Source: Lactobacillus huangpiensis (GTDB lineage: Bacteria; Bacillota; Bacilli; Lactobacillales; Lactobacillaceae). From it: a DNA stretch of 64,000 nt. The stretch lies in the NCBI RefSeq assembly GCF_019972815.1, contig NZ_BPPA01000005.1:163449-227448 (forward strand). Reading direction: 5' to 3'. This document shows positions 45,254 to 53,938 of this stretch, in pieces. Within the stretch, counting starts at the first letter, position 1. The number at the start of each line of letters is the position of its first letter. A program made the position numbers and the translations under genes. A model generated the notes under the pieces. It ran no database searches and was not told the DNA's origin. It saw only the letters and a list, made by a program, of their open reading frames with translations.

Positions 45254-46012
45254 TTACTGTAATGCTAAGTAATTTTCCGCATTACGCAGATCCTCAATTG
45301 ACAACTGACCAGGTGCAGAAGTTTGACCAACAGCACCAAAGGACAGACTTGAACCGAAAACCTGGCCTGCTACTCTAGTGACTTTACCGATATCGCCCAT
45401 GGCCATAGTAATCAGGGGATTAGCAATCTCTTTGTTCATTTCTGTCGTTGCTGTTAAAAGAGTTAAAACGTCAGCGGCACAATGAGGCATGCAAGCTAAC
45501 TTTGGCACATCAGCACCAAGTTGCGCCATTTTTCGTAAGCGAAATTCAATTACATCTTTAGCTGGCACTTTTTCAAAGTCATGGTTACTCATAATTACAA
45601 CAACATTGTAGTTATGAGCTAAAGTCACCAAAGACTTTATTCTTTTTTCATCATGAAAAAGTTCAATATCAACAGCATCACCCAACCTGTTAGTAATTAC
45701 ATATTCTACTAAATTTAAATACTGATCCTCGTCGAGCTGACAAACTCCACCTTCATTTTTGGTACGAAAAGTAACTAAAACTGGTAACTCGTCCACTTCT
45801 TGGCGCAATTTTTTGGCAGTAGTATTTAGTGTATTAAAATCCTTAATCCCTGCAGCATAATAATCAATGCGCCATTCCATTAAATCCGGTTTAGCAGCAT
45901 TAATCTTCTTAGCTGAATCCATAATCTCTTTTTCAGTTGAACCGACATTTGGCACAGCAATTTTAGGCAGACCTGCACCTAAAACAATATTTCTAATCTT
46001 GACAGTAGCCAT
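45254..46012 (-). CDS. aroD: Type I 3-dehydroquinate dehydratase
   Basis: This enzyme interconverts 3-dehydroquinate and 3-dehydroshikimate through a Schiff base. Visible signatures are MEWRIDYY, VTFRTKNEGG, the catalytic His in VIMSNHDFEKV, the Schiff-base Lys in PKLACMPH, and VFGSSLSFGAVGQTSAPGQL. The length of 252 residues is standard. It is the last gene of an operon with a quinate/shikimate dehydrogenase, a flavin reductase and an MFS transporter. No other aromatic biosynthesis gene (aroA, aroB, aroC or aroK) lies with it. A catabolic or redox role is therefore more likely than biosynthesis. Confidence 0.93.
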   Translation of the reverse strand: MATVKIRNIVLGAGLPKIAVPNVGSTEKEIMDSAKKINAAKPDLMEWRIDYYAAGIKDFNTLNTTAKKLRQEVDELPVLVTFRTKNEGGVCQLDEDQYLNLVEYVITNRLGDAVDIELFHDEKRIKSLVTLAHNYNVVVIMSNHDFEKVPAKDVIEFRLRKMAQLGADVPKLACMPHCAADVLTLLTATTEMNKEIANPLITMAMGDIGKVTRVAGQVFGSSLSFGAVGQTSAPGQLSIEDLRNAENYLALQ

Positions 46013-46027
46013 TATTCAATACCTCAA

Positions 46028-46945
46028 CTAATTATTATCATCTGAAAACATAATTTCACGGATATAATCAGTTGGCATATCTTTACCTGTCCATAACTTA
46101 AATGAGGCTGCACCCTGATCAATCATCATGCCGATGCCATCAAAAACATGCTTAACTCCAGCTTTTTGAGCCACTTTCATTAATTTGGTAGTTCTAGGAG
46201 CATAAACTGTGTCAAACACCACCATATCTTCATGGAACCAGGAAGGATCTGAAACTAGCGTCTTATCCTCAAGTGGTTTCATACCAACGCTGGTCGCGTC
46301 ACAATAAATATCGCTTTCTGCAATTGATTGTTTAAATGCTTCTTGATCAGTCAACTCAGTTAAAGAAACTTGGCAATCAGTTTTTTCTTGAATAGTTTTG
46401 ACGTTCTTTTCAGCCTGAGCCCACTTATCATCTTTAATATTAAACAATCTGATTTCTTTAGCACCATCTAAAGCAGATTGAACAGCTATTGGGGTTGCGG
46501 CACCGCCGGCACCAGTCAAAGTCATCACTTTACCTTTAATGTCAATGCCTTCATCCTTAAGCGATTGGACAAAGCCAATGCCGTCGGTAGTGTAGCCAGT
46601 CAAAACACCATGATCGTTCACAATAGTATTAACCGCATCACACATTTCAGAAGCTGGCGATAATTTATCAAGGTACTGGATTACCTCTTTTTTATTGGGC
46701 ATCGAAACGTTTGAGCCACGCATATCTAAAGTGCGGATAGCGTCAACTGCACCTTTTAATTTATCATTGCCAATTTCAAAACAGAGATAAGTATAATTCA
46801 AGCCCAACTTAGCAAAGGCATTGTTGTGCATTGTCGGTGACATTGAATGCCGAATAGGATATGCCATTAAGCCAATTAAGTAGGTATGACCATCTAGCCA
46901 GCCAGTAATCGGACCATTAACACCAGTAATTTTATTAGCCATCAT
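46028..46945 (-). CDS. Quinate/shikimate dehydrogenase (YdiB/AroE family)
   Basis: This dehydrogenase oxidises or reduces quinate/3-dehydroquinate and shikimate/3-dehydroshikimate. Substrate motif HSMSPTMHN, catalytic region NVSMPNKKEV with its Lys, nucleotide loop TGAGGAATP and the ending MMIDQGAASFKLWTG are present. After the second strand the sequence is FNIKDDK in place of the NRT of NADP-type AroE, which suggests NAD(H). The length of 305 residues is closer to YdiB than to AroE. ATGATG at 46945 follows AAAGGAG. It lies 15 bases before aroD in one operon. Confidence 0.9.
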   Translation of the reverse strand: MMANKITGVNGPITGWLDGHTYLIGLMAYPIRHSMSPTMHNNAFAKLGLNYTYLCFEIGNDKLKGAVDAIRTLDMRGSNVSMPNKKEVIQYLDKLSPASEMCDAVNTIVNDHGVLTGYTTDGIGFVQSLKDEGIDIKGKVMTLTGAGGAATPIAVQSALDGAKEIRLFNIKDDKWAQAEKNVKTIQEKTDCQVSLTELTDQEAFKQSIAESDIYCDATSVGMKPLEDKTLVSDPSWFHEDMVVFDTVYAPRTTKLMKVAQKAGVKHVFDGIGMMIDQGAASFKLWTGKDMPTDYIREIMFSDDNN

Positions 46946-46988
46946 TTTTCTCCTTTATTAAATTTAAAAATAAAATAATTAATCAACG

Positions 46989-48758
46989 TTAACTTTTAGA
47001 AGCACCGGACACTGCATCAGTTGAATCAGATGCAGTCTTTGCCAGTTTTTGGTAGTTAGCATTATCAGCAGCCTCAGTTCCGGCCACAAAACCTGAAGCA
47101 TAGGACCAAGAATTCATCATACTTGGCATTGAATCATGACCATTAGCACCACCAACAATCTCCCCGGCGACATAGAAATTGTCTAGTGCTTCGAAATCTT
47201 CGTCTAATAGCTGCATATGCCGGTTAGTTTCATAGCCACCAAGAGTAGTACAAAAGCGTAATTTCTGTTCAATCACAAAATATGTATCGCCTTCATATTT
47301 ATGCATAAACTGAGAAGGGCGATCAAACTCAGGATCATTACCTGAGGCGACATATTTATCGTAGTCAGTTAAAGTTTTCTTCAGGTTTTCATAATCAATG
47401 CCAGCTTTTTGAGCCACTGTTTGCAAGTCTCCGCTTACTAAAATCGGACTCTTCTTGCCATCAAGATCAAAGAAACCTTGAACTTCATCTTTGGTAAAAC
47501 CATATTTAAGAAGCAATTCATAGAATCTGCTCCATGTTCTTTCATCCATCACTACAAAGGCAATTTTATTCTTTTGTTCTGCAATAGCATCCCGAAAATG
47601 AGTATACGGAGCTGATTCATTTACAATTCGTTTACCACTAGTATTAACAAAAATAGCACCCATGTCTGTCGCTTCTTTTGTTGAATAGGTTGTTAATTTG
47701 GCAATGCCAGGTTCAACTTCTAAACCATGTGGGTAAACTTTATACCAATCAAGATTGCGTGTAGCCAGATTCATATTTTTAGCAAAATCGAAATAATCAC
47801 CAGTAGAAGTCATTGGACCGTAGTAAGGAATATTGGTTTTATGTTTAAGGTAATCACGAGCGCCCCAGCCACCAGCTGCCATAACTAAGGACTTAAAGTT
47901 TACTGTAACTGTTTCATGTTTGCTTTCAGCAACTAAAGAGGAAAGCTGGCCCTGTTTGTTTTTATTAAGTTGTTCCACCCGAGTTTCAAGTAAAATTTTA
48001 CCACCCTTTTTGGTAAAGGCATTTGCCACTTTAGAAACTACTTCATAAGAACTCTCTGAGGGCATTTCAATTTGCCTGTCAACAGAATGCTCAATAGTCT
48101 GTGTTTCAGCTTTTTGATAAGTTAGGTCTGCAAATTCAGTGATAAAATCAACTGCTTTACCAATATTTTGAACAAGTATATTTGAAAGTAGTGGATAATT
48201 AGTCCCCCGGCATTCACGGACAATATCTTGGACTAAAAGCTGAGGAGAATCTTTTTTAGCTTCCTCGCCAAATAAAGCAGCTGCTAGTTTTGAACCAGTA
48301 CCAACCACATTGGAACCATTAAGAATTGTAGCTCCACCAAGATAGCCATTCTTTTCAATTAAAAGAACGTTTTTACCCATTGATAGTGCCCGAGAGGCTG
48401 CCATCAAGCCTGCCATACCTGAACCAATTACAGCTACATCCACATCATAAGTTACATCTTGATGCGACTTATCACTAGACTTAGCAACAACGTTTACATC
48501 ATTTGCTTTTAAGGCTTTCTTTCCAGAATCAAGCATGGCTTGTGTCATAATCGAAGCACCAGAAATGGCATCAACATCGAAACTTTGATTATTAATAATA
48601 TTCTTCTTTAATTTACCTACAACCTGGTTAAAAATACCTGGGGTTTCTGCAGTTTTGGTCACATTAATATCTGTAATGTGATTATTTTCAACTTTGATGT
48701 CAAAGTCGATTTGGCCATTTCTTCCTTCTGCCGTTGCTTTAATTATTTTTTCTGACAT
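46989..48758 (-). CDS. Cytosolic FMN_bind + FAD_binding_2 flavoprotein reductase (589 aa)
   Basis: The N-terminal FMN_bind domain carries the ApbE flavinylation motif DAISGAS (Asp63 to Ser69). The FAD domain starts with VAVIGSGMAGLMAASRAL. It ends with a second copy of the flavinylation motif, DAVSGASKS (residues 581-589). No signal peptide is present. In place of the HHTMGG and NRLGGNSL residues of fumarate reductase it has FCTTLGGYE and GHDSMPSMMNSWSYASG. The catalytic His and Arg of fumarate reduction are missing, so the substrate is probably not fumarate. Its place between a transporter and quinate/shikimate enzymes suggests reduction of a cyclic enoate such as shikimate or dehydroshikimate. 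Confidence 0.85.
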   Translation of the reverse strand: MSEKIIKATAEGRNGQIDFDIKVENNHITDINVTKTAETPGIFNQVVGKLKKNIINNQSFDVDAISGASIMTQAMLDSGKKALKANDVNVVAKSSDKSHQDVTYDVDVAVIGSGMAGLMAASRALSMGKNVLLIEKNGYLGGATILNGSNVVGTGSKLAAALFGEEAKKDSPQLLVQDIVRECRGTNYPLLSNILVQNIGKAVDFITEFADLTYQKAETQTIEHSVDRQIEMPSESSYEVVSKVANAFTKKGGKILLETRVEQLNKNKQGQLSSLVAESKHETVTVNFKSLVMAAGGWGARDYLKHKTNIPYYGPMTSTGDYFDFAKNMNLATRNLDWYKVYPHGLEVEPGIAKLTTYSTKEATDMGAIFVNTSGKRIVNESAPYTHFRDAIAEQKNKIAFVVMDERTWSRFYELLLKYGFTKDEVQGFFDLDGKKSPILVSGDLQTVAQKAGIDYENLKKTLTDYDKYVASGNDPEFDRPSQFMHKYEGDTYFVIEQKLRFCTTLGGYETNRHMQLLDEDFEALDNFYVAGEIVGGANGHDSMPSMMNSWSYASGFVAGTEAADNANYQKLAKTASDSTDAVSGASKS

Positions 48759-48779
48759 AACTCCACCTTCTGCTTTATA

Positions 48780-49979
48780 TTAATTTTTGATGTTGAAATT
48801 TTTACCACGACTAATTAAGACAACACACAGAACTACAGAAATAATCGTTATCACTGTAGTTATCCAAAATACCATTAGTGTACTTGCAGCATTGGCCTTT
48901 AACACAAATGCAGCTACAAGTGGTGCTACGAAGTAAACTACTGCTGGTGCAAAACTGTAGTATGATGTAATCTTTCCATGACTTTGGGGGAAATAAGAAG
49001 TTAAAACTGAAAGTCCAACTTGCCATACTCCTCCTGCAGTAAAGAAGCCAACAGCTAATGCGCCTATTTCCCCAGCTAATAGGGATGGCTTTAGAACCAT
49101 AAACAGCAGGCCAAGAGCAGTAATAGCTGAATAAACCATAATTAAATTCAATCTCTTTACCTTAGTAACTAGAGCTGATGTAACAAATACAGATATTAAG
49201 GAAGCGATTGAATACCATGATACAAGCTGATTGGCATTAGCAGCAGATTCATTTAAAACATACTGTCCGTAATAAGGAGCATAGAGTGAAAAAATATAAA
49301 ATGTGAAGCAAAGCGTAAAGCCCAAACCAATGATCATTAGACCATCAACGGCTAACTTAGGTTGGTTTTGACTACTTACGCTAGTTTCTTTTTCTTCTTC
49401 TGTTTCAGTAGTCTCTTTTGCCTCAGCTTGGGGAGCAAAGGCAGTCTTCATTGTAAATACAACATCCAATAAAATAATAATAACTAAAATAAATGCTGTA
49501 ATCTTTGGATTTTTAATTAGTTTCACACAAAAAGGAAACAACATCTGCATTACTTGCATTGCAGCTTTAACAAATGAGTTCATTGTAGCTGTTTTATCTG
49601 GAAAAGCGTCTGCAAGTGCAGGGTAACCTGCTGTATCACCAAATGAATTAGTTGCCCCGAAAAACATTGCCGCTAGGCCAGCAACCCAGATATTGTTAGC
49701 AAAAACAGCGCCGAGAAGGAAAACTGCGTCACTGAGCAATGCAATTAACAAAGTTCTTTTCCGGCCTATCTTGTCTGAAATAGCGCCTGCAAATAAAATT
49801 GTAATAATTCTGCCTAAGCCCACCATTGCGATTACCAGTGAAACTTGGGTCTCATTGGCATTCCAAGAATGTGCCAAGATTTCTCTATATTGACTAATAA
49901 ATAAGGTAGCTGCCCCTACAACCGCAAAATGGATATAAACAGAGGCAGCAACGCCAACATAACTTTTTTCTTCTTTCAT
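48780..49979 (-). CDS. MFS transporter, proposed quinate/shikimate-type acid carrier
   Basis: This major-facilitator transporter has twelve predicted membrane segments. The loop 2-3 motif is GAISDKIGRKRTLLIAL. ATG at 49979 follows AAAGGT; the longer frame from 49994 has no ribosome site. The length of 399 residues is normal. A long charged cytoplasmic loop in the middle (KETTETEEEKETSVS) splits the halves. It opens the operon with the flavin reductase, dehydrogenase and dehydratase, so its cargo is probably the operon's substrate or product; this is inference. Confidence 0.82.
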   Translation of the reverse strand: MKEEKSYVGVAASVYIHFAVVGAATLFISQYREILAHSWNANETQVSLVIAMVGLGRIITILFAGAISDKIGRKRTLLIALLSDAVFLLGAVFANNIWVAGLAAMFFGATNSFGDTAGYPALADAFPDKTATMNSFVKAAMQVMQMLFPFCVKLIKNPKITAFILVIIILLDVVFTMKTAFAPQAEAKETTETEEEKETSVSSQNQPKLAVDGLMIIGLGFTLCFTFYIFSLYAPYYGQYVLNESAANANQLVSWYSIASLISVFVTSALVTKVKRLNLIMVYSAITALGLLFMVLKPSLLAGEIGALAVGFFTAGGVWQVGLSVLTSYFPQSHGKITSYYSFAPAVVYFVAPLVAAFVLKANAASTLMVFWITTVITIISVVLCVVLISRGKNFNIKN

Positions 49980-50053
49980 AGCTTTACCTTTCAAAGTTAA
50001 GATTTGCTAATAATTTCATAAATAAATATATCTTATTAAAATAAATATTAATA

Positions 50054-50083
50054 ATTATTTATGATTACCAAATTATAAATAAT
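50054..50083. promoter_or_regulatory. Inverted repeat upstream of the MFS operon
   Basis: ATTATTTAT (50054-50062) and ATAAATAAT (50075-50083) are perfectly inverted with a 12-base spacer. The AT-rich 300-base gap between the two operons holds no gene. The repeat is a candidate operator for a LysR-type regulator. Confidence 0.5.
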
Positions 50084-50279
50084 AACTATAATTACAAGCA
50101 CTGGTATATCAATGCTTTCTTGCTTTATAAAAAAGTTAGAGTCTTGATTTTAGTGTTTCATGGGTAATTAACCCCTACATATCAATCTATTATCTATTAA
50201 AATATTTAATACTTAAATAGTTAAAAGTAGTAGTATTACTAATAAACAAATTAAATCAGGATCTCAACCTAAAACAACT

Positions 50280-50729
50280 CTATTTAATGCCAAATCTCTT
50301 TTTGACTGACTCAATATATTCTTTTTCTTCTGCATTAGTAACGTGATATTGCTCAATAGAACCTGAGATCGGCTCCAAGCTTGCATTAACTGCAACATAG
50401 GTAAATACCGCTTCGCCGATTAATTCCGAACTTGAATTATCAAGAGAAATTCTATTCACTTCAGCATAAATAGTCATTGTCTTTGCTGTTGTTTTTAATA
50501 AAGTTACGCAAAAGCAAATATGATCACCAGCATAACTTTTTTTATGAAAAATAAATTTATCTATTCGACCAGTTAACGTACGTGTATGACAATATGAATT
50601 TGCAAACAAGCCCATTGCTGAGTCTGCATTATCTAAGAGCGTACCACCATGAGTAATTTCCATATGGTTAAGCATCCTTGGAGTTACAAAATAATCTGCC
50701 ATTTGACGTTTAAAAAATTTATTCTTCAT
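50280..50729 (-). CDS. Hotdog-fold acyl-CoA thioesterase
   Basis: A single hotdog domain (149 residues) reads THGGTLLDNADSAMGLFANS, then GRIDKFIFHKKSYAGD, typical of the YciA/BFIT thioesterases. It would release the free acid from its CoA ester at the end of the pathway. Its start overlaps the stop of the upstream CoA-ligase gene by 11 bases, so translation is coupled. It is the last gene of a seven-gene operon. Confidence 0.82.
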   Translation of the reverse strand: MKNKFFKRQMADYFVTPRMLNHMEITHGGTLLDNADSAMGLFANSYCHTRTLTGRIDKFIFHKKSYAGDHICFCVTLLKTTAKTMTIYAEVNRISLDNSSSELIGEAVFTYVAVNASLEPISGSIEQYHVTNAEEKEYIESVKKRFGIK

Positions 50730-52248
50730 TTACTTTTTTACCTTCCAGCCAATTTTTTAAAAGATACTTTTTTATTTTGCCATTTGACGTTTTTGGTAAT
50801 GAATCAACAACCCATAACTTTTCAGGCCATAATTTCTTATCAACGTGCTGCTTTTCTAATTCTGAAATCAACTCAGCTTTGGTTAATACTTTTTGGCCAT
50901 GATTTAGAACAATAAAGGCACCTATTCTCTGCCCTAGACGAACATCTGGGACTCCTAAAACGGCTACTTCCTCAATATTTTGGCAGCCCTTGATCTTGTC
51001 TTCAACCATATGAGCGGAAATATTTTCACCACCACGAATAATTTTATCGCTATTGCGTCCATCTATTTCCAAAAAGTCATCTTCATTATAATGGCCAACA
51101 TCTCCAGTAACAAACCATTCACCGTCAAATGCTTTAGCCGTTTTTTCAGGATCATCCAGATAACATTTAAAAATGATCGGTCCAGAAACTTCAATTTGTC
51201 CTTGTTTGTTGCTATCTGTAATTATATTTTTGTTCTTCACAAGTCTGACTTTAATATTGGACATTGGCTTGACTGCCGTTGTCATTGCGCCTTTACTTAA
51301 ATAATAATCTTGAGGAGTATAACTAAATGGAACTGCTTCTGTCAGACCATAACAGTTGTAAAGGGGAATATTTCTTTTTTTAGCCTGAACTAAAATACTT
51401 TCTTTAATTTTGTCACCACCACAAATGAGCATCCGCAGCTTACCCAAATTTTGAACTTTAAATAGCAGATCATACATAATTGTAGGCAAACTATCAATAT
51501 ATGTAATTGGTTCTTCTTCAAGCATTTTTGCCACTTGTTCAATATTATAATGTTTAATTATTGCCAAGTGACTTCCTGCCATAATCGTTGAAATTAAGCC
51601 ATGATGAAATCCAATTGCATGATACATCCCCGAAAGAATTAAAGTCATATCATTTTTAGTGATGCCAAAAGCATCATTATATGCACTTTCTGCACTAATA
51701 ATATTTTTATTGGTTAAAACTACTCCTTTATAAAGCCCACTAGTACCCGAAGTATTGAGAACCAGTGCAGGAGCATCTGATCCATTACCTCCAATGAATT
51801 CAGATGGTAAATGCTTTTCTCTGGTAAAAAATACCAGATCCGCGATTTTTTTAGTCTGATAATTATCCAAATTAGCAATATTACTAATAGTGTCACGACC
51901 ACGCACAGATTTTTGCGAAATGATAGCATATGGCTTAAACCTATTAATCATGCTATTAATCTCATCAATATCAAAATGCGGGTTTAGTGGATTAATAACC
52001 ACTCCCATTTTGATACATGCAATAATCGTTACAATATTTGCCAGATCCAGTTCGAACTGAATTGCTATTAAATCACCTTTCTTAATGCCATTATTCCGGA
52101 GCAAGTCCATCTGCTTATTGGCCAAAAAATCTATTTCCTGATAACTGTATTTACGACCATCCTCAGTGACAAAAATACTTTGAGCACTTTGCTTTAAGCG
52201 CTCCCGCCATAAATCATTTAAGGTTTGCACCTTTTTGCTAGAAGTCAT
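50719..52248 (-). CDS. Acyl-CoA ligase (AMP-forming), CaiC-like
   Basis: This ANL-superfamily ligase activates a carboxylic acid with ATP and CoA. P-loop LNTSGTSGLYKG, YNCYGLTEAVPFSY, the WFVTGDVGHYNED hinge region, and the A10 Lys in KTSNGKIKKYLL are all in place. The length is 509 residues. ATG at 52248 lies 9 bases after etfA. It would make the first CoA ester of the operon's substrate, after which the CaiB-type enzyme can recycle CoA between product and substrate. Confidence 0.88.
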   Translation of the reverse strand: MTSSKKVQTLNDLWRERLKQSAQSIFVTEDGRKYSYQEIDFLANKQMDLLRNNGIKKGDLIAIQFELDLANIVTIIACIKMGVVINPLNPHFDIDEINSMINRFKPYAIISQKSVRGRDTISNIANLDNYQTKKIADLVFFTREKHLPSEFIGGNGSDAPALVLNTSGTSGLYKGVVLTNKNIISAESAYNDAFGITKNDMTLILSGMYHAIGFHHGLISTIMAGSHLAIIKHYNIEQVAKMLEEEPITYIDSLPTIMYDLLFKVQNLGKLRMLICGGDKIKESILVQAKKRNIPLYNCYGLTEAVPFSYTPQDYYLSKGAMTTAVKPMSNIKVRLVKNKNIITDSNKQGQIEVSGPIIFKCYLDDPEKTAKAFDGEWFVTGDVGHYNEDDFLEIDGRNSDKIIRGGENISAHMVEDKIKGCQNIEEVAVLGVPDVRLGQRIGAFIVLNHGQKVLTKAELISELEKQHVDKKLWPEKLWVVDSLPKTSNGKIKKYLLKNWLEGKKVNEE

Positions 52249-52257
52249 TTTTTTACC

Positions 52258-53181
52258 TTACAAAAGCTCATTTAATTGCTTTATCACTTGGTTAGCATCC
52301 CCAACAATGCCATAATTTGCTAATTTAAAAATTGGTGCTGCTTCATCAGTATTGACAGCAATGACACATTTTGATTTAGTCATTCCCGCAGTGTGCTGGA
52401 CGGCTCCCGAAATGCCAAAAGCATAGTAAACATCTGGTGCAACAGACAAATTCGATATTCCAATCATACGGTTCTTATCAATCCAGCCTTGATCTGTAAC
52501 TGCTTTAGTTGCTCCCACGCTGGCATTTAATTTTTGGGCTAAAGTAGCTAAAGGTTTAAATTTATCTGGGAAACCCAGACCTTTACCACCAGCTACAATC
52601 ACCTTTGCATATGCCAAATCATTGCCAGAGTTAGCTTCGGGTACATATGCTGCTCTATTAGTTTCTGCACATTCCCAGTCAATTATGTCAACTTCATTCT
52701 TACTGTGGCTCACGACACCATTACAAGAAAGAGATATTACTGCCCTGTCATTCAGTGTTATTTTTCTTAAGGCTTGTGTTTTGCCGATATCCTGGTTAAC
52801 TATTATATGATCTTGATCACAGCAAATATCTTTGGCATTATAAATAAATGGGACATTTAGTACGGCAGCTAATTGACCGCCAAGACTATTACCTAAATTG
52901 CTCTTATCAAATACTATTAAACTATTTGCTTTATCGACAAAAATTTTCTCAAGAGCATTAGTCACAGCTGGCAAGTTTGTCACACTAAAGTTTTCATTTT
53001 GGTATATGGCAGTCTTGACTCCTGAAGAAGCATATTTATCCTTAATTTCACTAGCATGATTACTGAAAACCAGTACTTCTTTTTTACCTTCGAAATTGCT
53101 GGCAAGACCTGCTAAGTTATTACTGTTATGACCTTCATCAATATTCTTATCTTCTAATTGAATATAATAAATTGGTACCAT
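52258..53181 (-). CDS. etfA: Electron-transfer flavoprotein alpha subunit (FixB/EtfA-like)
   Basis: The C-terminal FAD-binding domain matches EtfA: VIVAGGKGLGFPDKFKPLAT, ATKAVTDQGWIDKN, PDVYYAFGISGAVQHTAGM, NTDEAAPIFKLANYGIVGD. Differences are notable. The usual R-x-x-VDxGW Arg is Lys, and the QVGQTG segment is MIGISNL. The length is 307 residues. ATG at 53181 follows GAGGTAG that includes the etfB stop. With EtfB it should pass electrons to or from the two acyl-CoA dehydrogenases. Confidence 0.88.
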   Translation of the reverse strand: MVPIYYIQLEDKNIDEGHNSNNLAGLASNFEGKKEVLVFSNHASEIKDKYASSGVKTAIYQNENFSVTNLPAVTNALEKIFVDKANSLIVFDKSNLGNSLGGQLAAVLNVPFIYNAKDICCDQDHIIVNQDIGKTQALRKITLNDRAVISLSCNGVVSHSKNEVDIIDWECAETNRAAYVPEANSGNDLAYAKVIVAGGKGLGFPDKFKPLATLAQKLNASVGATKAVTDQGWIDKNRMIGISNLSVAPDVYYAFGISGAVQHTAGMTKSKCVIAVNTDEAAPIFKLANYGIVGDANQVIKQLNELL

Positions 53182-53185
53182 TTTT

Positions 53186-53926
53186 CTACCTCAACATCCC
53201 GTTTTGCTTAAGTATTTCAACCAGTTTTTGCGTAGCTTTAGGATCTTGATCCAGATTGAAAATAATTTTCTCATTTTTAACTGGTTTAGCTACAATTTCA
53301 CTTGTAACGCCTTCATCACTAGTTTTAAAACTTACGTTATTAATACTTGAATTAATTGCTGTACTTAACGACGTAAAACTAGCAAGGCGCGGCACATTGA
53401 TTGAATCTAACGTGGCAATTACAGCTGGCAAGACACATTGCCCAGTGATTTTGCCTTTTTCAAGTTTCATTTCATAATTGAGGGAAGTATCAATCATAGA
53501 AACATAGTCATAAAATGATATTCCCAGTCTTGCAGCAATAGCAGCTGAAAAAGCTGAAGATGTTGTTTTTCCTGTTAAAATCAAGTCGTAATTTTCATTA
53601 TTTTCTTTTAAGTAATGGACAAATTCACTTGCAATTTGATTTTGCAGTAAAGGATCATTGATATTACCCGCTGAAACTTTAGTAGCTGTTGTTGCTCCCA
53701 TAGCCAGTGCTTCATGCAAAATCCGTTCAGCTGCTTCATTTTGTTCAAACGTAAAGACATCAATAGTACCTTTTTTTAACTCTGTTAATTGCAGGGCAAA
53801 TTCTAGGGCACTTTTGTCTTCCTCACTCAGAAATAAATTTTCTGGATGATAAGTTACTTTGTTCTTATGAGAAGTATAAGTTTTAGGATTATCTGCCTCA
53901 GCCTTAGCAATTAATGCGATTTTCAT
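53186..53926 (-). CDS. etfB: Electron-transfer flavoprotein beta subunit (FixA/EtfB-like)
   Basis: This EtfB-type protein of 246 residues is placed between acyl-CoA dehydrogenase and etfA. The N-terminal half (SALEFALQLTELKKGTIDVF, LAMGATTATKV) matches the family. The nucleotide-binding stretch, usually rich in DGDTxQV, reads LTGKTTSSAFSAAIAARLGI. The conserved acidic/Gln residues are therefore lacking, and AMP or NADH binding may be altered. Canonical electron bifurcation is doubtful. It ends 4 bases before etfA. Confidence 0.85.
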   Translation of the reverse strand: MKIALIAKAEADNPKTYTSHKNKVTYHPENLFLSEEDKSALEFALQLTELKKGTIDVFTFEQNEAAERILHEALAMGATTATKVSAGNINDPLLQNQIASEFVHYLKENNENYDLILTGKTTSSAFSAAIAARLGISFYDYVSMIDTSLNYEMKLEKGKITGQCVLPAVIATLDSINVPRLASFTSLSTAINSSINNVSFKTSDEGVTSEIVAKPVKNEKIIFNLDQDPKATQKLVEILKQNGMLR

Positions 53927-53938
53927 TATAGTACCCTC

